Origin: Rhizobium sp. 18055
GTDB lineage: Bacteria; Pseudomonadota; Alphaproteobacteria; Rhizobiales; Rhizobiaceae
NCBI RefSeq assembly: GCF_902706285.1
Contig: NZ_CACSKD010000002.1
Span: 248,001-312,000 of the forward strand
Direction of reading: 5' to 3'
DNA length: 64,000 nt
Shown here: in pieces, positions 27,676 to 36,645 of the stretch
Numbering within the stretch: the first letter of the stretch is position 1
Layout of the letters: each line of letters opens with the position of its first letter
Translations under genes and position numbers: made by a program
Notes under the pieces: model-generated
Seen by the model: only the letters and a program-made list of their open reading frames with translations
Databases searched by the model: none
Told to the model about the DNA's origin: nothing

Positions 27676-27927
27676 CACATCCTGACCGTACGCCCGATAC
27701 AGGCATGCAATCTCACTAATACAATGACTTAGGCCGGTGCTGCCTTGCCTGCCGGCAGGGACTTGTTCGCGACAAGTGGACTGCATCACACATGAGCCGC
27801 CGGCAACAATGCCGCCAGCCGGACGCCCCGCGGAAGACGTGCCGGCCCATCTGTCGCACTCAGGCGATCAAGCCAAGCCTTGCTTTATTGCCGAGGTGGC
27901 CAGCAGTCTGCCCATTCTGCCTATAGA
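27676..27927. other. Non-coding region between sRNA and DUF1127 promoter
   Basis: Contains two short stems (CCTGCCGGCAGG near 27748 and CTTGT-TCGCG-ACAAG just after it). No gene supported. Confidence 0.4.
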
Positions 27928-27956
27928 TTGACCAGAAGGTGGCTGAACTGTGTAAT
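27928..27956 (+). promoter_or_regulatory. Sigma70-type promoter for first DUF1127 gene
   Basis: TTGACC, a 17-bp spacer and TGTAAT. Each box matches five of six consensus bases. It would give a leader of about 145 nt before the DUF1127 start codon. Confidence 0.6.
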
Positions 27957-28107
27957 TTACAGCTTGAGAGATGCAATTTACGCATAGGTGCGTTGAAATC
28001 TTGTGTCTGCTAGCTCTTCGCACTGCAATATATATTCAGCCCATCAGATAGAGCTCAGCGCCGATGGACGGCAGCTGGCAGATACAACCCTCGGAAAGGG
28101 GACCGAC

Positions 28108-28251
28108 ATGAACATTTCTCGCTCGTTCAACAATTGGCGCAAGTATCGTCAGACGATCACTGAACTCGGACGCATGACCAACCGCGAACTGCATGACCTC
28201 GGCATCGACCGTTCGGACATCCATCGCGTTGCTCGCGAAGCAACCCGTTAA
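28108..28251 (+). CDS. DUF1127 small arginine-rich protein (first copy)
   Basis: 47 residues, beginning MNISRSFNNWRKYRQT and containing the DUF1127 core LGRMTNRELHDLGIDRSDI. AAGGGG precedes the ATG by six bases. DUF1127 proteins are abundant in rhizobia, often under stress or nutrient control, and some bind RNA or affect phosphate and carbon metabolism; the role of this one is unknown. It has its own promoter and terminator and is a paralogue of the next gene. Confidence 0.88.
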   Translation: MNISRSFNNWRKYRQTITELGRMTNRELHDLGIDRSDIHRVAREATR

Positions 28252-28291
28252 TATTCAGGCGGTCCGCCTCCTCCCAAGCGAACGCTTACAC

Positions 28292-28328
28292 AAAACGCCC
28301 GGTGCCTTTGGCAGCGGGCGTTTTCTTT
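28292..28328 (+). terminator. Rho-independent terminator of first DUF1127 gene
   Basis: AAAACGCCCG and CGGGCGTTTT arms with a 13-base centre, then CTTTT; 40 bp after the stop codon. Confidence 0.88.
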
Positions 28329-28413
28329 TGTCCGAAGCGCTGCAATGGCGCTTTTGACAGCCTCAGATTCCGCACTGCGATCTCTGCTCAAAAAATAACG
28401 GATGCATCTTCTC

Positions 28414-28489
28414 TGTGCATCGTAGTGCACAATTGCATGGCAGGCGCCTAATAATTGCACTGCACAATATGACAGGGATCGCTTATATC
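28414..28489 (+). promoter_or_regulatory. Regulatory region of second DUF1127 gene with TGCAC repeats
   Basis: A perfect inverted repeat TGTGCA-N6-TGCACA (28414-28431) is followed by ATTGCACTGCACAAT (28454-28468), so several TGCAC half-sites precede a -10-like CTTATAT (28483-28489). The arrangement suggests a regulated promoter; the regulator is not identified. Confidence 0.45.
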
Positions 28490-28550
28490 AGGGTCAATCA
28501 CTGAGACGGCAATCGCGCCGCTCACTAAGATCATTCTGAGGAATACCATC

Positions 28551-28694
28551 ATGAACCCGATCCGCATTGCAAAGAGCTGGCTCAGCTACCGCCGTACCCT
28601 TAGCGAACTTGGCAGCCTGTCCAACCAGACGCTGGCTGACATCGGTGTAAACCGCTACCAGATTCGCAACATCGCTTCGCGCGCTTTCCGCTAA
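28551..28694 (+). CDS. DUF1127 small arginine-rich protein (second copy)
   Basis: 47 residues, beginning MNPIRIAKSWLSYRRT with core LGSLSNQTLADIGVNRYQI. GAGGA lies eight bases before the ATG. Same length as the first copy but clearly diverged, with fewer acidic residues, so not a recent duplication. It is transcribed separately: it has its own upstream operator-like region and a perfect terminator. Confidence 0.88.
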   Translation: MNPIRIAKSWLSYRRTLSELGSLSNQTLADIGVNRYQIRNIASRAFR

Positions 28695-28716
28695 TAGCGG
28701 ACCGCGTCAGGCATCC

Positions 28717-28743
28717 AAAACGGCGCCATGATGGCGCCGTTTT
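28717..28743 (+). terminator. Rho-independent terminator of second DUF1127 gene
   Basis: AAAACGGCGCC-ATGAT-GGCGCCGTTTT, an 11-bp perfect stem with T-run. Confidence 0.92.
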
Positions 28744-28744
28744 C

Positions 28745-28980
28745 GCGTTTGGACGCCTGAATTTGCCTGCTTATGTGTTTGCCAGGCATTGTTGACCATC
28801 TGATTGGCTGGCTGACAGGCTGGTCATTCGCCGAAAGAAATCGGCGATAGTGATGGAACGAACAGCGAGGCTGGCGGTTTAACCATCGCAACGCCTTGAA
28901 ATCCATGTTGCACCCTGGATGCATCGCCCAATGCCATCCTCAAGAAGCCCGGCGACGGTTTAGTCCGCACCGGGCTTTTT
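28745..28980 (+). other. Gene-free stretch ending in an orphan terminator
   Basis: No ORF is credible between the second DUF1127 terminator and 29075. A stem TCGCCGA-AAGAAA-TCGGCGA (about 28828-28847) and a terminator-like hairpin AAGCCCGG...CCGGGCTTTTT (28945-28980) are present. A terminator with no gene before it may mark an untranslated RNA. Confidence 0.4.
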
Positions 28981-29074
28981 CATTTTCATCAAGATGGACG
29001 GACCTGACAGGATTGGCTGTGCAGGCGCCGCGCCGGCAGTAGCCAAGCAATAACCGACGGTGTAAAGCTCGCGC

Positions 29075-29323
29075 ATGGCCCTAGACCCAATCAAAGCCCT
29101 GTCTGACTACGGTGAAGCGAAATGCACCGTGCAGTTCTGGATCGCCGATGCTCCCGCCGTTGAATTCAACTCACTCAAAGCCGCCGTCCGCTACGCGAAA
29201 GATCATGGCGGGCGTTGGGAAGAGATCGAAATCACGGTGCACCTGCCCCGAGAGGACATCGTTTATGCGACGGAGAAGGTGCATCGCTTGATCGATGCAT
29301 TGCGCGATCGTCGCCGCAGGTAG
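29075..29323 (+). CDS. Hypothetical 82-residue protein
   Basis: A short charged protein, MALDPIKALSDYGEAK... ending in an Arg-rich tail (IDALRDRRRR). It contains FNSLKAAVRYAKDHGGRWEEIEI, which resembles the small uncharacterised proteins common in rhizobia. No signal peptide or membrane segment. The ribosome site before the ATG is weak. Codon use is like neighbouring genes, supporting a real gene, but function is unknown. Confidence 0.55.
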   Translation: MALDPIKALSDYGEAKCTVQFWIADAPAVEFNSLKAAVRYAKDHGGRWEEIEITVHLPREDIVYATEKVHRLIDALRDRRRR

Positions 29324-29416
29324 TGCTGCCGTTTCCTGAAGTATCCCGGATGGCGTCCATGACGCATCAGGCCAGCCAGAGATAAGACCTGGCGCGGGAC
29401 GGCATTGAAGCACTGC

Positions 29417-30304
29417 CTACAGTGACAGCCTTCGCAAGCTATCGACAGCAAAATCCACGAACGCGCGGGTCTTGGCCGATACGTGCCGCCCTTCCGTGTG
29501 AACGACGTGGATCGGCAGTGGCTCTCCCTCATAGGCTTCCAGCACCAGACGCAGGCGGCCAGCGGCAACATGGCTGCTAACCTGATACGACAATGGTCGG
29601 GACAGCCCCCAGCCGGTCATCGAAGCCGTAATGGATGCTTCGAGCGTGTTGCAATAGAGGCGCGGGTGAAGCGTCGCTGCAGCATTGTCAGGCCCGAAAT
29701 GCCAATCCAGCGGTGCCGATGAGCCGGTGTTGACAATGGTTGCGTGGGCAGCAAGATCGCCCGGCACCTGCGGCTCGCCATGACGCTCAAAATAGGATGG
29801 GGCGCCGCAGACAACCCGGCGGACACTGCCCACCCTGATGGCCGTCTGATCGGAATCCTGCAGCCGGCCGATGCGGATCGCCACATCGATCCCCTCCTCC
29901 ACCAGGCTGACGATCCTGTCAAACAACAGGATACGGCCGGTCACACCCGGATGCATCTCCAGAAACGCGGTCAGGACGGGTATGAGATGGAGTTGCCCGA
30001 ACTGCACGGGGGCGGTGATGGTCAGCATGCCCGACGGCGTGGCGTGCTGTCCTCCGGCCGATGCCTCGGCTTCGTCGATCTCCGACAGGATCCGCCTGCA
30101 ATCGTCGGCGTAGCGCTGCCCTGCCGCGGTGAGATTGACCGAGCGGGTCGATCTCACGAACAGCCTTGCGCCGGTGGCGTCCTCCAGAAAGGCGATGGCA
30201 CGCGTGACGGCCGGAGGGCTCATGTGGAGCTGGCGCGATGCCTCGGCAAAGCTCGCTGTCTCGGCAACCCGGACGAATACCTTCATGCATTGAAGCCGAT
30301 CCAT
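29417..30304 (-). CDS. LysR-family transcriptional regulator
   Basis: 295 residues with an N-terminal winged helix (about 1-60; SFAEASRQLHMSPPAVTRAIAFLE) and a periplasmic-binding-protein-like effector domain. It belongs to the AaeR/DsdC-like group that often regulates a divergent oxidoreductase or GST gene. Here it faces a GST and a flavin fusion gene across 107 bp, so it probably controls them and itself; the effector is unknown. Confidence 0.92.
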   Translation of the reverse strand: MDRLQCMKVFVRVAETASFAEASRQLHMSPPAVTRAIAFLEDATGARLFVRSTRSVNLTAAGQRYADDCRRILSEIDEAEASAGGQHATPSGMLTITAPVQFGQLHLIPVLTAFLEMHPGVTGRILLFDRIVSLVEEGIDVAIRIGRLQDSDQTAIRVGSVRRVVCGAPSYFERHGEPQVPGDLAAHATIVNTGSSAPLDWHFGPDNAAATLHPRLYCNTLEASITASMTGWGLSRPLSYQVSSHVAAGRLRLVLEAYEGEPLPIHVVHTEGRHVSAKTRAFVDFAVDSLRRLSL

Positions 30305-30411
30305 AATCGCCTCTTATTCCAGCCAGAGAAACAGTCTCTTTTCAATAATCGTAATTCTATACAAAATCAGAAACAATTATCGTCTCGTCAATTGCAACGG
30401 AGATCAGACCC
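30305..30411. promoter_or_regulatory. Divergent promoter region, LysR / GST
   Basis: AT-rich gap of 107 bp. ATAATCG (30345-30351) and CAATTAT (30374-30380) form an imperfect inverted repeat with a 22-bp spacing that could hold LysR sites. The GST gene has CGGAG upstream of its ATG. Confidence 0.45.
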
Positions 30412-31026
30412 ATGAAGCTCTATTTTCATCCCCTTTCCGGCCATGCCCACCGCGCCAGACTTTTCGCATCGCTGGTCGGCGTCGATGCCGAGATCGTCGA
30501 TGTCGATCTGGCCGGCGGCGAACACAAGAAGCCTGCTTTCCTGGCGCTCAACCCTTTCGGCCAGATTCCGGTGCTTGAGGATGATGGGCTGGTGATCGCG
30601 GATTCGAATGCCATCCTCGTCTACCTCGCAAAGAAGCATGCGCCTGAATGGCTGCCGGAAGACGCGGCCGGAGCCGCTGCGGTTCAGCGCTGGTTGTCGG
30701 TGTCGTCGGGAGAGATCGCCTACGGGCCCTGTGCGGCAAGGCTTGTCACGGTGTTCGGCGCGAAATTCGATACCGAGGAAGTGATCGCGCGGGCGCACCG
30801 TATTCTGGCGCTGATCGACGCACAGCTGGCGGGCAGGAACTGGATTGCCGCAGATCGGCCGACGATCGCTGATGTGGCGCTCTACAGCTACATTGCCCGT
30901 GCACCAGAGGGGAATGTCGATCGCGCCCAGTATGGCAACATCACAGCGTGGCTGAAGCGGGTCGAAAGCCTGCCGGGTTTCTATCCATTCCAGAAGACGG
31001 CAATCGGCATTGCCGACGCCGCCTGA
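30412..31026 (+). CDS. Glutathione S-transferase family protein
   Basis: 204 residues: an N-terminal thioredoxin-fold domain ([16 protein letters not shown], then [13 protein letters not shown] with the cis-Pro and [11 protein letters not shown] binding glutathione) and an all-helical C-terminal domain containing [14 protein letters not shown]. Probably detoxifies electrophiles or acts as a peroxidase. The flavin fusion gene follows 51 bp later on the same strand, so they likely form a LysR-controlled operon. Confidence 0.92.
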   Translation: MKLYFHPLSGHAHRARLFASLVGVDAEIVDVDLAGGEHKKPAFLALNPFGQIPVLEDDGLVIADSNAILVYLAKKHAPEWLPEDAAGAAAVQRWLSVSSGEIAYGPCAARLVTVFGAKFDTEEVIARAHRILALIDAQLAGRNWIAADRPTIADVALYSYIARAPEGNVDRAQYGNITAWLKRVESLPGFYPFQKTAIGIADAA

Positions 31027-31077
31027 CGGAACAGCTGCAAAACGCAAGCGGATCAAGCATCCGCGAAGGAGAACGTC

Positions 31078-33162
31078 ATGTTGGATCAACAGCAGGCAGA
31101 CATGGCAGAGCAGGCAACCAGGAACTCTCCCTGGCACGCCGGGGAGATCATCCTTCAGCAGAAGGCGGGCGTTGCAGCACGGATGAAGGATGTGGGTGCT
31201 CGCGTGCTGCGCGATTACCTGATCGATCAGCATCGGCAGTTCTACCCGCAGCTGCCGTTCATCGTGCTGGGCACGGTGGACGGCGACGGCCATGCGTGGG
31301 CGACGCTGCGGGCCAATTATCCGGGCTTCTTGCATAGCCCCGATCCGCACCGCCTCAGCGTCCGCCTTTCGCGCGAGACTGGCGATCCCGCTGACAACGG
31401 CATGAACGAGGGCGATGCCATCGGCATGCTCGGGATCGAGCTGCAGACGCGCCGGCGCAACCGGCTGAACGGCAAGATCGCACACCGGACCGCCGATGGC
31501 TTCGATGTGATCGTCGGCCAGTCCTATGGCAATTGCCCGCAATATATCCAGCTGCGCGATTTCGGCTTTGCCCGTGAAGCAGAACAGCCGCCAGCGCAGC
31601 CTTCCGTGGTGCTGGACGGCCTAGACGACTGGGCCAAGGCACTGATCGCCAAGGCGGATACGTTCTTCGTCGCCTCCTATGTCGATCGCGACAATGGCGA
31701 ACGGCAGGTCGATGTATCGCACCGCGGCGGCAAGCCGGGGTTCGTGCGCATTGGTGACGACGGCGTTCTGACCATTCCCGATTTCGCCGGCAACCTGTTC
31801 TTCAACACGCTTGGCAACATCCTGACCAACCGGCGGGCCGGATTGGTGTTCGCCGATTTCGAGAGCGGAGATCTGCTGCAGCTATCGGGCGAAGCCGACG
31901 TGATCCTCGCTTCGCCCGAGATCGCGGCCTTTCAGGGTGCCGAGCGGCTGTGGCGTTTTCGGCCGCGGCAAGTTGTCTACCGCGCCGATGCGCTGCCGCT
32001 CCGGTGGCAGGCGCGCATCGACGGGCAATCGCCGAATTCACAGATGACCGGCGATTGGCAAGAGGCGGCCGGGCGGATCAGCGCTGCCGAGCTGTCGCGC
32101 AGCTGGCGGCCGCTGCGGGTGACAGGGATCACCGATGAAAGCACCAACATCCGCTCTTTTCATCTGGAGCCTGCGGATGGCAGCGGGCTGGTCCCGCATC
32201 GCGCCGGCCAGTACCTGCCAATCCGCCTCACTATACCGGGCGCGGACACGCCGGTGATCAGGACATATACGCTATCGGCGGCACCGTCGGACGGAAGCTA
32301 CCGGATCAGCGTCAAGCGCGAGGGCCTTGTTTCCTCGCATCTGCACGACGCCTTCCGCATCGGCGACATCGTCGAGGCCCGCGCGCCGGACGGCACCTTC
32401 ACCATCGACGAGGCGGAGGCTCGGCCGGCGGTAATGCTGGCAGCGGGAATCGGCATCACGCCGCTGCTCGCCATGCTCCGGCATGTCGTCTACGAGGGAT
32501 TTCGCAAGCGGCGGATGCGGCCGACATGGCTGTTCTACTCCGCCCACAGCAAGGCGGAGCGCGCCTTCGACGCAGAAATCCAGGCGCTCGTGGCGGCTTC
32601 CGGCGGCGTGATCCGGCTGGTGCGGCTGCTTGGTGATGTTTCAGGGGCTGCAACAGGCGAGGATTATGAGCGGCAGGGACGGATCGACATGGGGCTGTTG
32701 AGCAGCGTGCTGCCGTTCAACGACTACGACTTCTATCTCTGCGGCCCGCCCGGATTCATGCAATCGGTCTATGACGGATTGCGCGGGCTGAACGTGGCGG
32801 ATACCAGAATCCATGCCGAAGCATTCGGCGTGGCCTCGATTGCGCGGTCAGGCGATGGCGTTGCCGCCGCGGTTCCATCCCACCCAGCGGCGGAGGTGGC
32901 GGTTCCTGTCTATTTCATGCGATCGGCCAAGGAAGCGCGTTGGGAACCCGGTGCCGGAACATTGCTGGAATTGGCGGAAGCGCGCGGCCTACAGCCGGAG
33001 TTCAGTTGTCGGCTCGGCAATTGCGGCAGTTGCCGCACCAAGGTTCTCTCCGGCGCTGTTGCCTATACGAGAACGCCGACAGCTGCAGTTGCCGACGACG
33101 AGGCGCTGATCTGCTGTTCGGTTCCGGCGGCAGGCGACACGCGGCTAGAGCTTGATCTCTAG
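31078..33162 (+). CDS. Fusion: PNPOx-like flavin domain + FNR-type reductase + 2Fe-2S ferredoxin
   Basis: 694 residues. Residues about 30-285 form a pyridoxamine-phosphate-oxidase-like split barrel; 340-440 the FAD-binding reductase barrel (RTYTLSAAP); 450-555 the NAD(P)-binding part (LAAGIGITPLLAML, YLCGPPGFM); 607-694 a plant-type ferredoxin with cluster Cys 644, 649, 652 and 679. Such three-module proteins are annotated as FAD/FMN-containing oxidoreductases and could reduce a small molecule or detoxify with the adjacent GST. Substrate unknown. Start ATG is preceded by GAAGGAGAAC, a good ribosome site. Confidence 0.88.
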   Translation: MLDQQQADMAEQATRNSPWHAGEIILQQKAGVAARMKDVGARVLRDYLIDQHRQFYPQLPFIVLGTVDGDGHAWATLRANYPGFLHSPDPHRLSVRLSRETGDPADNGMNEGDAIGMLGIELQTRRRNRLNGKIAHRTADGFDVIVGQSYGNCPQYIQLRDFGFAREAEQPPAQPSVVLDGLDDWAKALIAKADTFFVASYVDRDNGERQVDVSHRGGKPGFVRIGDDGVLTIPDFAGNLFFNTLGNILTNRRAGLVFADFESGDLLQLSGEADVILASPEIAAFQGAERLWRFRPRQVVYRADALPLRWQARIDGQSPNSQMTGDWQEAAGRISAAELSRSWRPLRVTGITDESTNIRSFHLEPADGSGLVPHRAGQYLPIRLTIPGADTPVIRTYTLSAAPSDGSYRISVKREGLVSSHLHDAFRIGDIVEARAPDGTFTIDEAEARPAVMLAAGIGITPLLAMLRHVVYEGFRKRRMRPTWLFYSAHSKAERAFDAEIQALVAASGGVIRLVRLLGDVSGAATGEDYERQGRIDMGLLSSVLPFNDYDFYLCGPPGFMQSVYDGLRGLNVADTRIHAEAFGVASIARSGDGVAAAVPSHPAAEVAVPVYFMRSAKEARWEPGAGTLLELAEARGLQPEFSCRLGNCGSCRTKVLSGAVAYTRTPTAAVADDEALICCSVPAAGDTRLELDL

Positions 33163-33246
33163 ACGCGTTGGGCGCGGGCAGGATCTGACCCGTGCAACGC
33201 AAATCTCCGGTTTCCTGTCTCGGCGCGGCATGATAATCAGCCGCGC

Positions 33247-34692
33247 ATGAACAAGACCTCTTCCCACTCCCCCATCCACATCGTCGGCGGCGGGCTCGCC
33301 GGCTCGGAGGCCGCCTGGCAGATCGCCAGCGCCGGCGTCCCCGTCATCCTGCACGAGATGCGCGGCGTCCGCGGTACCGATGCGCACAAGACCGACCATC
33401 TGGCCGAGCTTGTCTGTTCGAATTCGTTCCGCTCGGACGACGCCACCGCCAATGCCGTCGGCGTCATCCATGCCGAGATGCGCATGGCCGGCTCGCTGAT
33501 CATGGCTTGCGCCGACCGGCATCAGGTGCCGGCCGGTGGCGCGCTAGCGGTCGATCGCGACGGGTTTTCCGCTGCGGTGACCAAGGAGATCGACAATCAT
33601 CCGCTGATCACGGTTGTTCGCGAGGAAGTCACCGGTCTGCCGCCGAAGGAATGGGATCTGGCAATCGTCGCCACCGGCCCGCTGACGGCGCCCGATCTGG
33701 CAACGGCGATCCAGGCCGAGACCGGCGCCGATGCGCTCGCCTTCTTCGACGCCATCGCGCCGATCGTCTACCGCGAGAGCATCGACATGGATATCTGCTG
33801 GTATCAGTCGCGCTACGACAAGGTCGGGCCTGGCGGCACCGGCAAGGACTACATCAACTGCCCGATGGACGAGGCGCAGTACAACGCCTTTGTCAGCGCC
33901 CTGATCGATGGCGATACGGTCGGCTTCAAGGAATGGGAAGGCACGCCCTATTTCGACGGCTGCCTGCCGATCGAAATCATGGCCGAGCGCGGCCGCGAAA
34001 CTTTGCGCCACGGTCCGATGAAGCCGATGGGCCTGACCAACGAACATAACCCGACGGTGAAGGCCTATGCGGTCGTGCAGTTGCGCCAGGACAATGCGCT
34101 GGGCACGCTCTACAACATGGTCGGCTTCCAGACGAAGCTGAAATATGGCGCGCAGGCGGATATCTTCCGGATGATCCCAGGGCTGCAGAATGCCGAATTC
34201 GCGCGTCTCGGCGGGCTGCATCGCAACACCTATATCAATTCACCGACGCTGCTCGACCACTCGCTGACGCTGAAATCGCGCCCCGGCCTGCGCTTCGCCG
34301 GCCAGATCACCGGCTGCGAAGGCTATGTCGAAAGCGCCAGCATCGGCTTGCTGGCCGGCCGGTTCGCCGCTGCCGAGCGCAAGGGCGAAGCAGTGTCGCT
34401 GCCGCCGGCAACGACGGCGCTTGGCGCGCTGCTCGGACATATCACCGGTGGCCATCTGGTGACAGACGAGGAGCCGGGCAAGCGCTCGTTCCAGCCGATG
34501 AACATCAATTTCGGGCTATTTCCCGAGCTTGAGCCGGGCTCGATCGTCAAGCCTGAGGGCGTGAAGCGCTTTCGCGGCAAGGACAAGACGATCATGAAGC
34601 GGCAGCTGGTCGCCAAGCGGGCGCTTGCCGCCTGTGCCGAGTGGCTCGCGCAGAGCGTGCCGGTGATCGAGGCTGAGGCTGAGACTGTGTGA
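33247..34692 (+). CDS. trmFO: tRNA (uracil-54-C5)-methyltransferase, folate/FAD-dependent
   Basis: 481-residue flavoenzyme that makes ribothymidine at position 54 of tRNA using methylene-tetrahydrofolate. The FAD motif [16 protein letters not shown] is near residue 10, and the family motif [16 protein letters not shown] follows. Full length for the family. It stands alone between the fusion gene and the convergent MBL gene. Confidence 0.96.
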   Translation: MNKTSSHSPIHIVGGGLAGSEAAWQIASAGVPVILHEMRGVRGTDAHKTDHLAELVCSNSFRSDDATANAVGVIHAEMRMAGSLIMACADRHQVPAGGALAVDRDGFSAAVTKEIDNHPLITVVREEVTGLPPKEWDLAIVATGPLTAPDLATAIQAETGADALAFFDAIAPIVYRESIDMDICWYQSRYDKVGPGGTGKDYINCPMDEAQYNAFVSALIDGDTVGFKEWEGTPYFDGCLPIEIMAERGRETLRHGPMKPMGLTNEHNPTVKAYAVVQLRQDNALGTLYNMVGFQTKLKYGAQADIFRMIPGLQNAEFARLGGLHRNTYINSPTLLDHSLTLKSRPGLRFAGQITGCEGYVESASIGLLAGRFAAAERKGEAVSLPPATTALGALLGHITGGHLVTDEEPGKRSFQPMNINFGLFPELEPGSIVKPEGVKRFRGKDKTIMKRQLVAKRALAACAEWLAQSVPVIEAEAETV

Positions 34693-34728
34693 TGGCAGCA
34701 GGTGGGCGCTTGCGCGCCTGCCTGGCTC

Positions 34729-35766
34729 TCAGTGCGTCACCGGACCATTCGCCTTCTTCCAGGCGTCGATACCGCCGTTGATGTGACATGCAGATGCCAG
34801 ACCTGCATCGTGCGAGGCCTGGACCGCCATCGCCGAGCGCTCGCCGAAGGCGCAATAGAACACCAGGCGCTTGGTCGTCGACATCGCCAGTTCATGCAGC
34901 ATGCCACCCGCGTCAATGCTCTCCTCCAACGACGGATAAGGAACGTGGAGCGATCCGGGGATGGTGCCGTGTTTCTGTCGCTCGCTGTTTTCACGTAGAT
35001 CGATCAGCGCAATATCCGGCCTGCCCAGCAATTCGAAGGCCTGCTTTACGCTGAGGCCCCAACCGTGGCTATCGACATCATGCTGATCCATGCCGACCCT
35101 CATATTGGCGGGGACGGCGACGTCCATCATCTTCGGGTTGGCGAGCTTCAGATTGTTCATCAGGTCAGCATATTCGTCGGCAGAGCCGACCTGCAGGCGC
35201 GGATTGAAAGCCCTCTCCTCGCCGATGGTGGAGACGGTGTCGCCCTTGTAGTCGTGGGCGGGATAAACCAGCGTCGTGTCCGGCAGTTTCAGCAGGCGGC
35301 CGAAGATCGATTCGAACTGGGCACGCGGATCGCCGTTCTGGAAATCGGTGCGGCCGGTCCCGCGGATCAGCAGCGTGTCGCCGGTGAACACCCGGTCGGG
35401 CAGCACGAAGCTGTAGGAATCGTCGGTATGGCCGGGCGTGTAGATGACGTCGAGGGACAGGCCCTCGATCGTCAGCCGGTCGTTGTCGGAGAGCCGCATC
35501 GAAACGACGTCGGCCTTGGTCTGCTCGCCCATGACGGTGACGCAGTGAGTCTTGTCACGCAGCGCCCCGAGGCCGGTGATATGATCGGCATGCAGATGCG
35601 TATCGACAGCCTTGACCAGCTTGAGGTCAAGCTCATGAACCAGTTGCAGGTAGCGATCGACCTTCTCCAACACCGGATCGATGATCAATGCCTCGCCGCC
35701 GCGCCGGCTCGCCATCAGATAGGAGTAGGTGCTCGATACGGGATCAAAAAGCTGACGGAAGATCAT
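34729..35766 (-). CDS. Persulfide dioxygenase-like MBL hydrolase fused to rhodanese
   Basis: 345 residues. The N-terminal metallo-beta-lactamase domain (about 1-230) has THLHADH (residues 56-62) and the later GHTDDSYSF and GDTLL motifs, as in ETHE1-type persulfide dioxygenases. The C-terminal rhodanese domain (about 250-345) has the active Cys305 in FYCAFGERS. Such fusions oxidise glutathione persulfide and move sulfane sulfur, removing sulfide. AGGAGG lies five bases before ATG 35766. The peroxiredoxin gene ends 46 bp upstream on the same strand, so they likely form an operon. Confidence 0.9.
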   Translation of the reverse strand: MIFRQLFDPVSSTYSYLMASRRGGEALIIDPVLEKVDRYLQLVHELDLKLVKAVDTHLHADHITGLGALRDKTHCVTVMGEQTKADVVSMRLSDNDRLTIEGLSLDVIYTPGHTDDSYSFVLPDRVFTGDTLLIRGTGRTDFQNGDPRAQFESIFGRLLKLPDTTLVYPAHDYKGDTVSTIGEERAFNPRLQVGSADEYADLMNNLKLANPKMMDVAVPANMRVGMDQHDVDSHGWGLSVKQAFELLGRPDIALIDLRENSERQKHGTIPGSLHVPYPSLEESIDAGGMLHELAMSTTKRLVFYCAFGERSAMAVQASHDAGLASACHINGGIDAWKKANGPVTH

Positions 35767-35812
35767 CTTCGCCTCCTGCTTCCAGCCAAAATCGGACGTT
35801 CGGTGTAATCGG

Positions 35813-36472
35813 CTACTCGCCGGGTTGCGGCACGATGCGGATATAGGGCTTCGGTGCCTTCCAACCATCCGGGTATTGCTTCTTCGCGTCCTCGTCGGAA
35901 ACCGATCCGGCAATGATCACGTCGCCGCCGATCTGCCAGTTTGCGGGCGTCGCCACCTTATGCTTTGCCGTCAACTGCAGGGAATCGATGACCCGCAGCA
36001 CTTCGTCGAAGTTTCGGCCGGTGGTCATGGGATAGACCAGAATCAGCTTGATCTTCTTGTCGGGGCCGACAACGAAGACATTGCGGACCGTCTGGTTGTC
36101 GGCGGCGGTGCGCACCGTGGGATCGCCTGATATCGCGGCCGGCAGCATGTGGTAGAGCTTCGACACGTTGAAATCGACATCGGCGATCATCGGATAGTTC
36201 GGCCGTGTGCCCTGCGTCTCCTCGATATCGTTCATCCAGCCATCGTGGCGCTCCAGCGGATCGACGGAGAGGCCGATAATCTTCACGCCGCGCCTGTCGA
36301 ACTCCGGCTTGATCTTGGCCATGTAGCCAAGCTCGGTCGTGCAGACAGGAGTGAAATCCTTCGGGTGCGAGAACAGAACGGCCCAGGAACTACCGATCCA
36401 GTCATGGAAACCGATGGTCCCTTCCGTCGTCTGCGCTTCGAAATCCGGGGCAATGTCATTGATCGCAAGCAC
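35813..36472 (-). CDS. 1-Cys peroxiredoxin (Prx6 type)
   Basis: 219-residue thiol peroxidase with the peroxidatic Cys44 in DFTPVCTTEL and the long C-terminal domain of the Prx6 group (IRIVPQPGE end). Reduces hydroperoxides and possibly persulfides. The start is GTG, with GGGAG nine bases upstream. It precedes the persulfide-dioxygenase fusion, suggesting a joint redox/sulfur-stress unit. Confidence 0.93.
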   Translation of the reverse strand: MLAINDIAPDFEAQTTEGTIGFHDWIGSSWAVLFSHPKDFTPVCTTELGYMAKIKPEFDRRGVKIIGLSVDPLERHDGWMNDIEETQGTRPNYPMIADVDFNVSKLYHMLPAAISGDPTVRTAADNQTVRNVFVVGPDKKIKLILVYPMTTGRNFDEVLRVIDSLQLTAKHKVATPANWQIGGDVIIAGSVSDEDAKKQYPDGWKAPKPYIRIVPQPGE

Positions 36473-36645
36473 TGTCGTACACTCCCAATAAGTTGCAACA
36501 AAAAATCATAGAATTCGCTGAATGCGCGAAACATGCTCCAGTTTGATGCATTAGGCAATACGAAATGGCGTTGCAGATGCAATCTGCAAACGGCTGGGGC
36601 CCAGCTGCCCGCCGGGCTTCAAACAAGCCGGATAGCTTGGAGATA

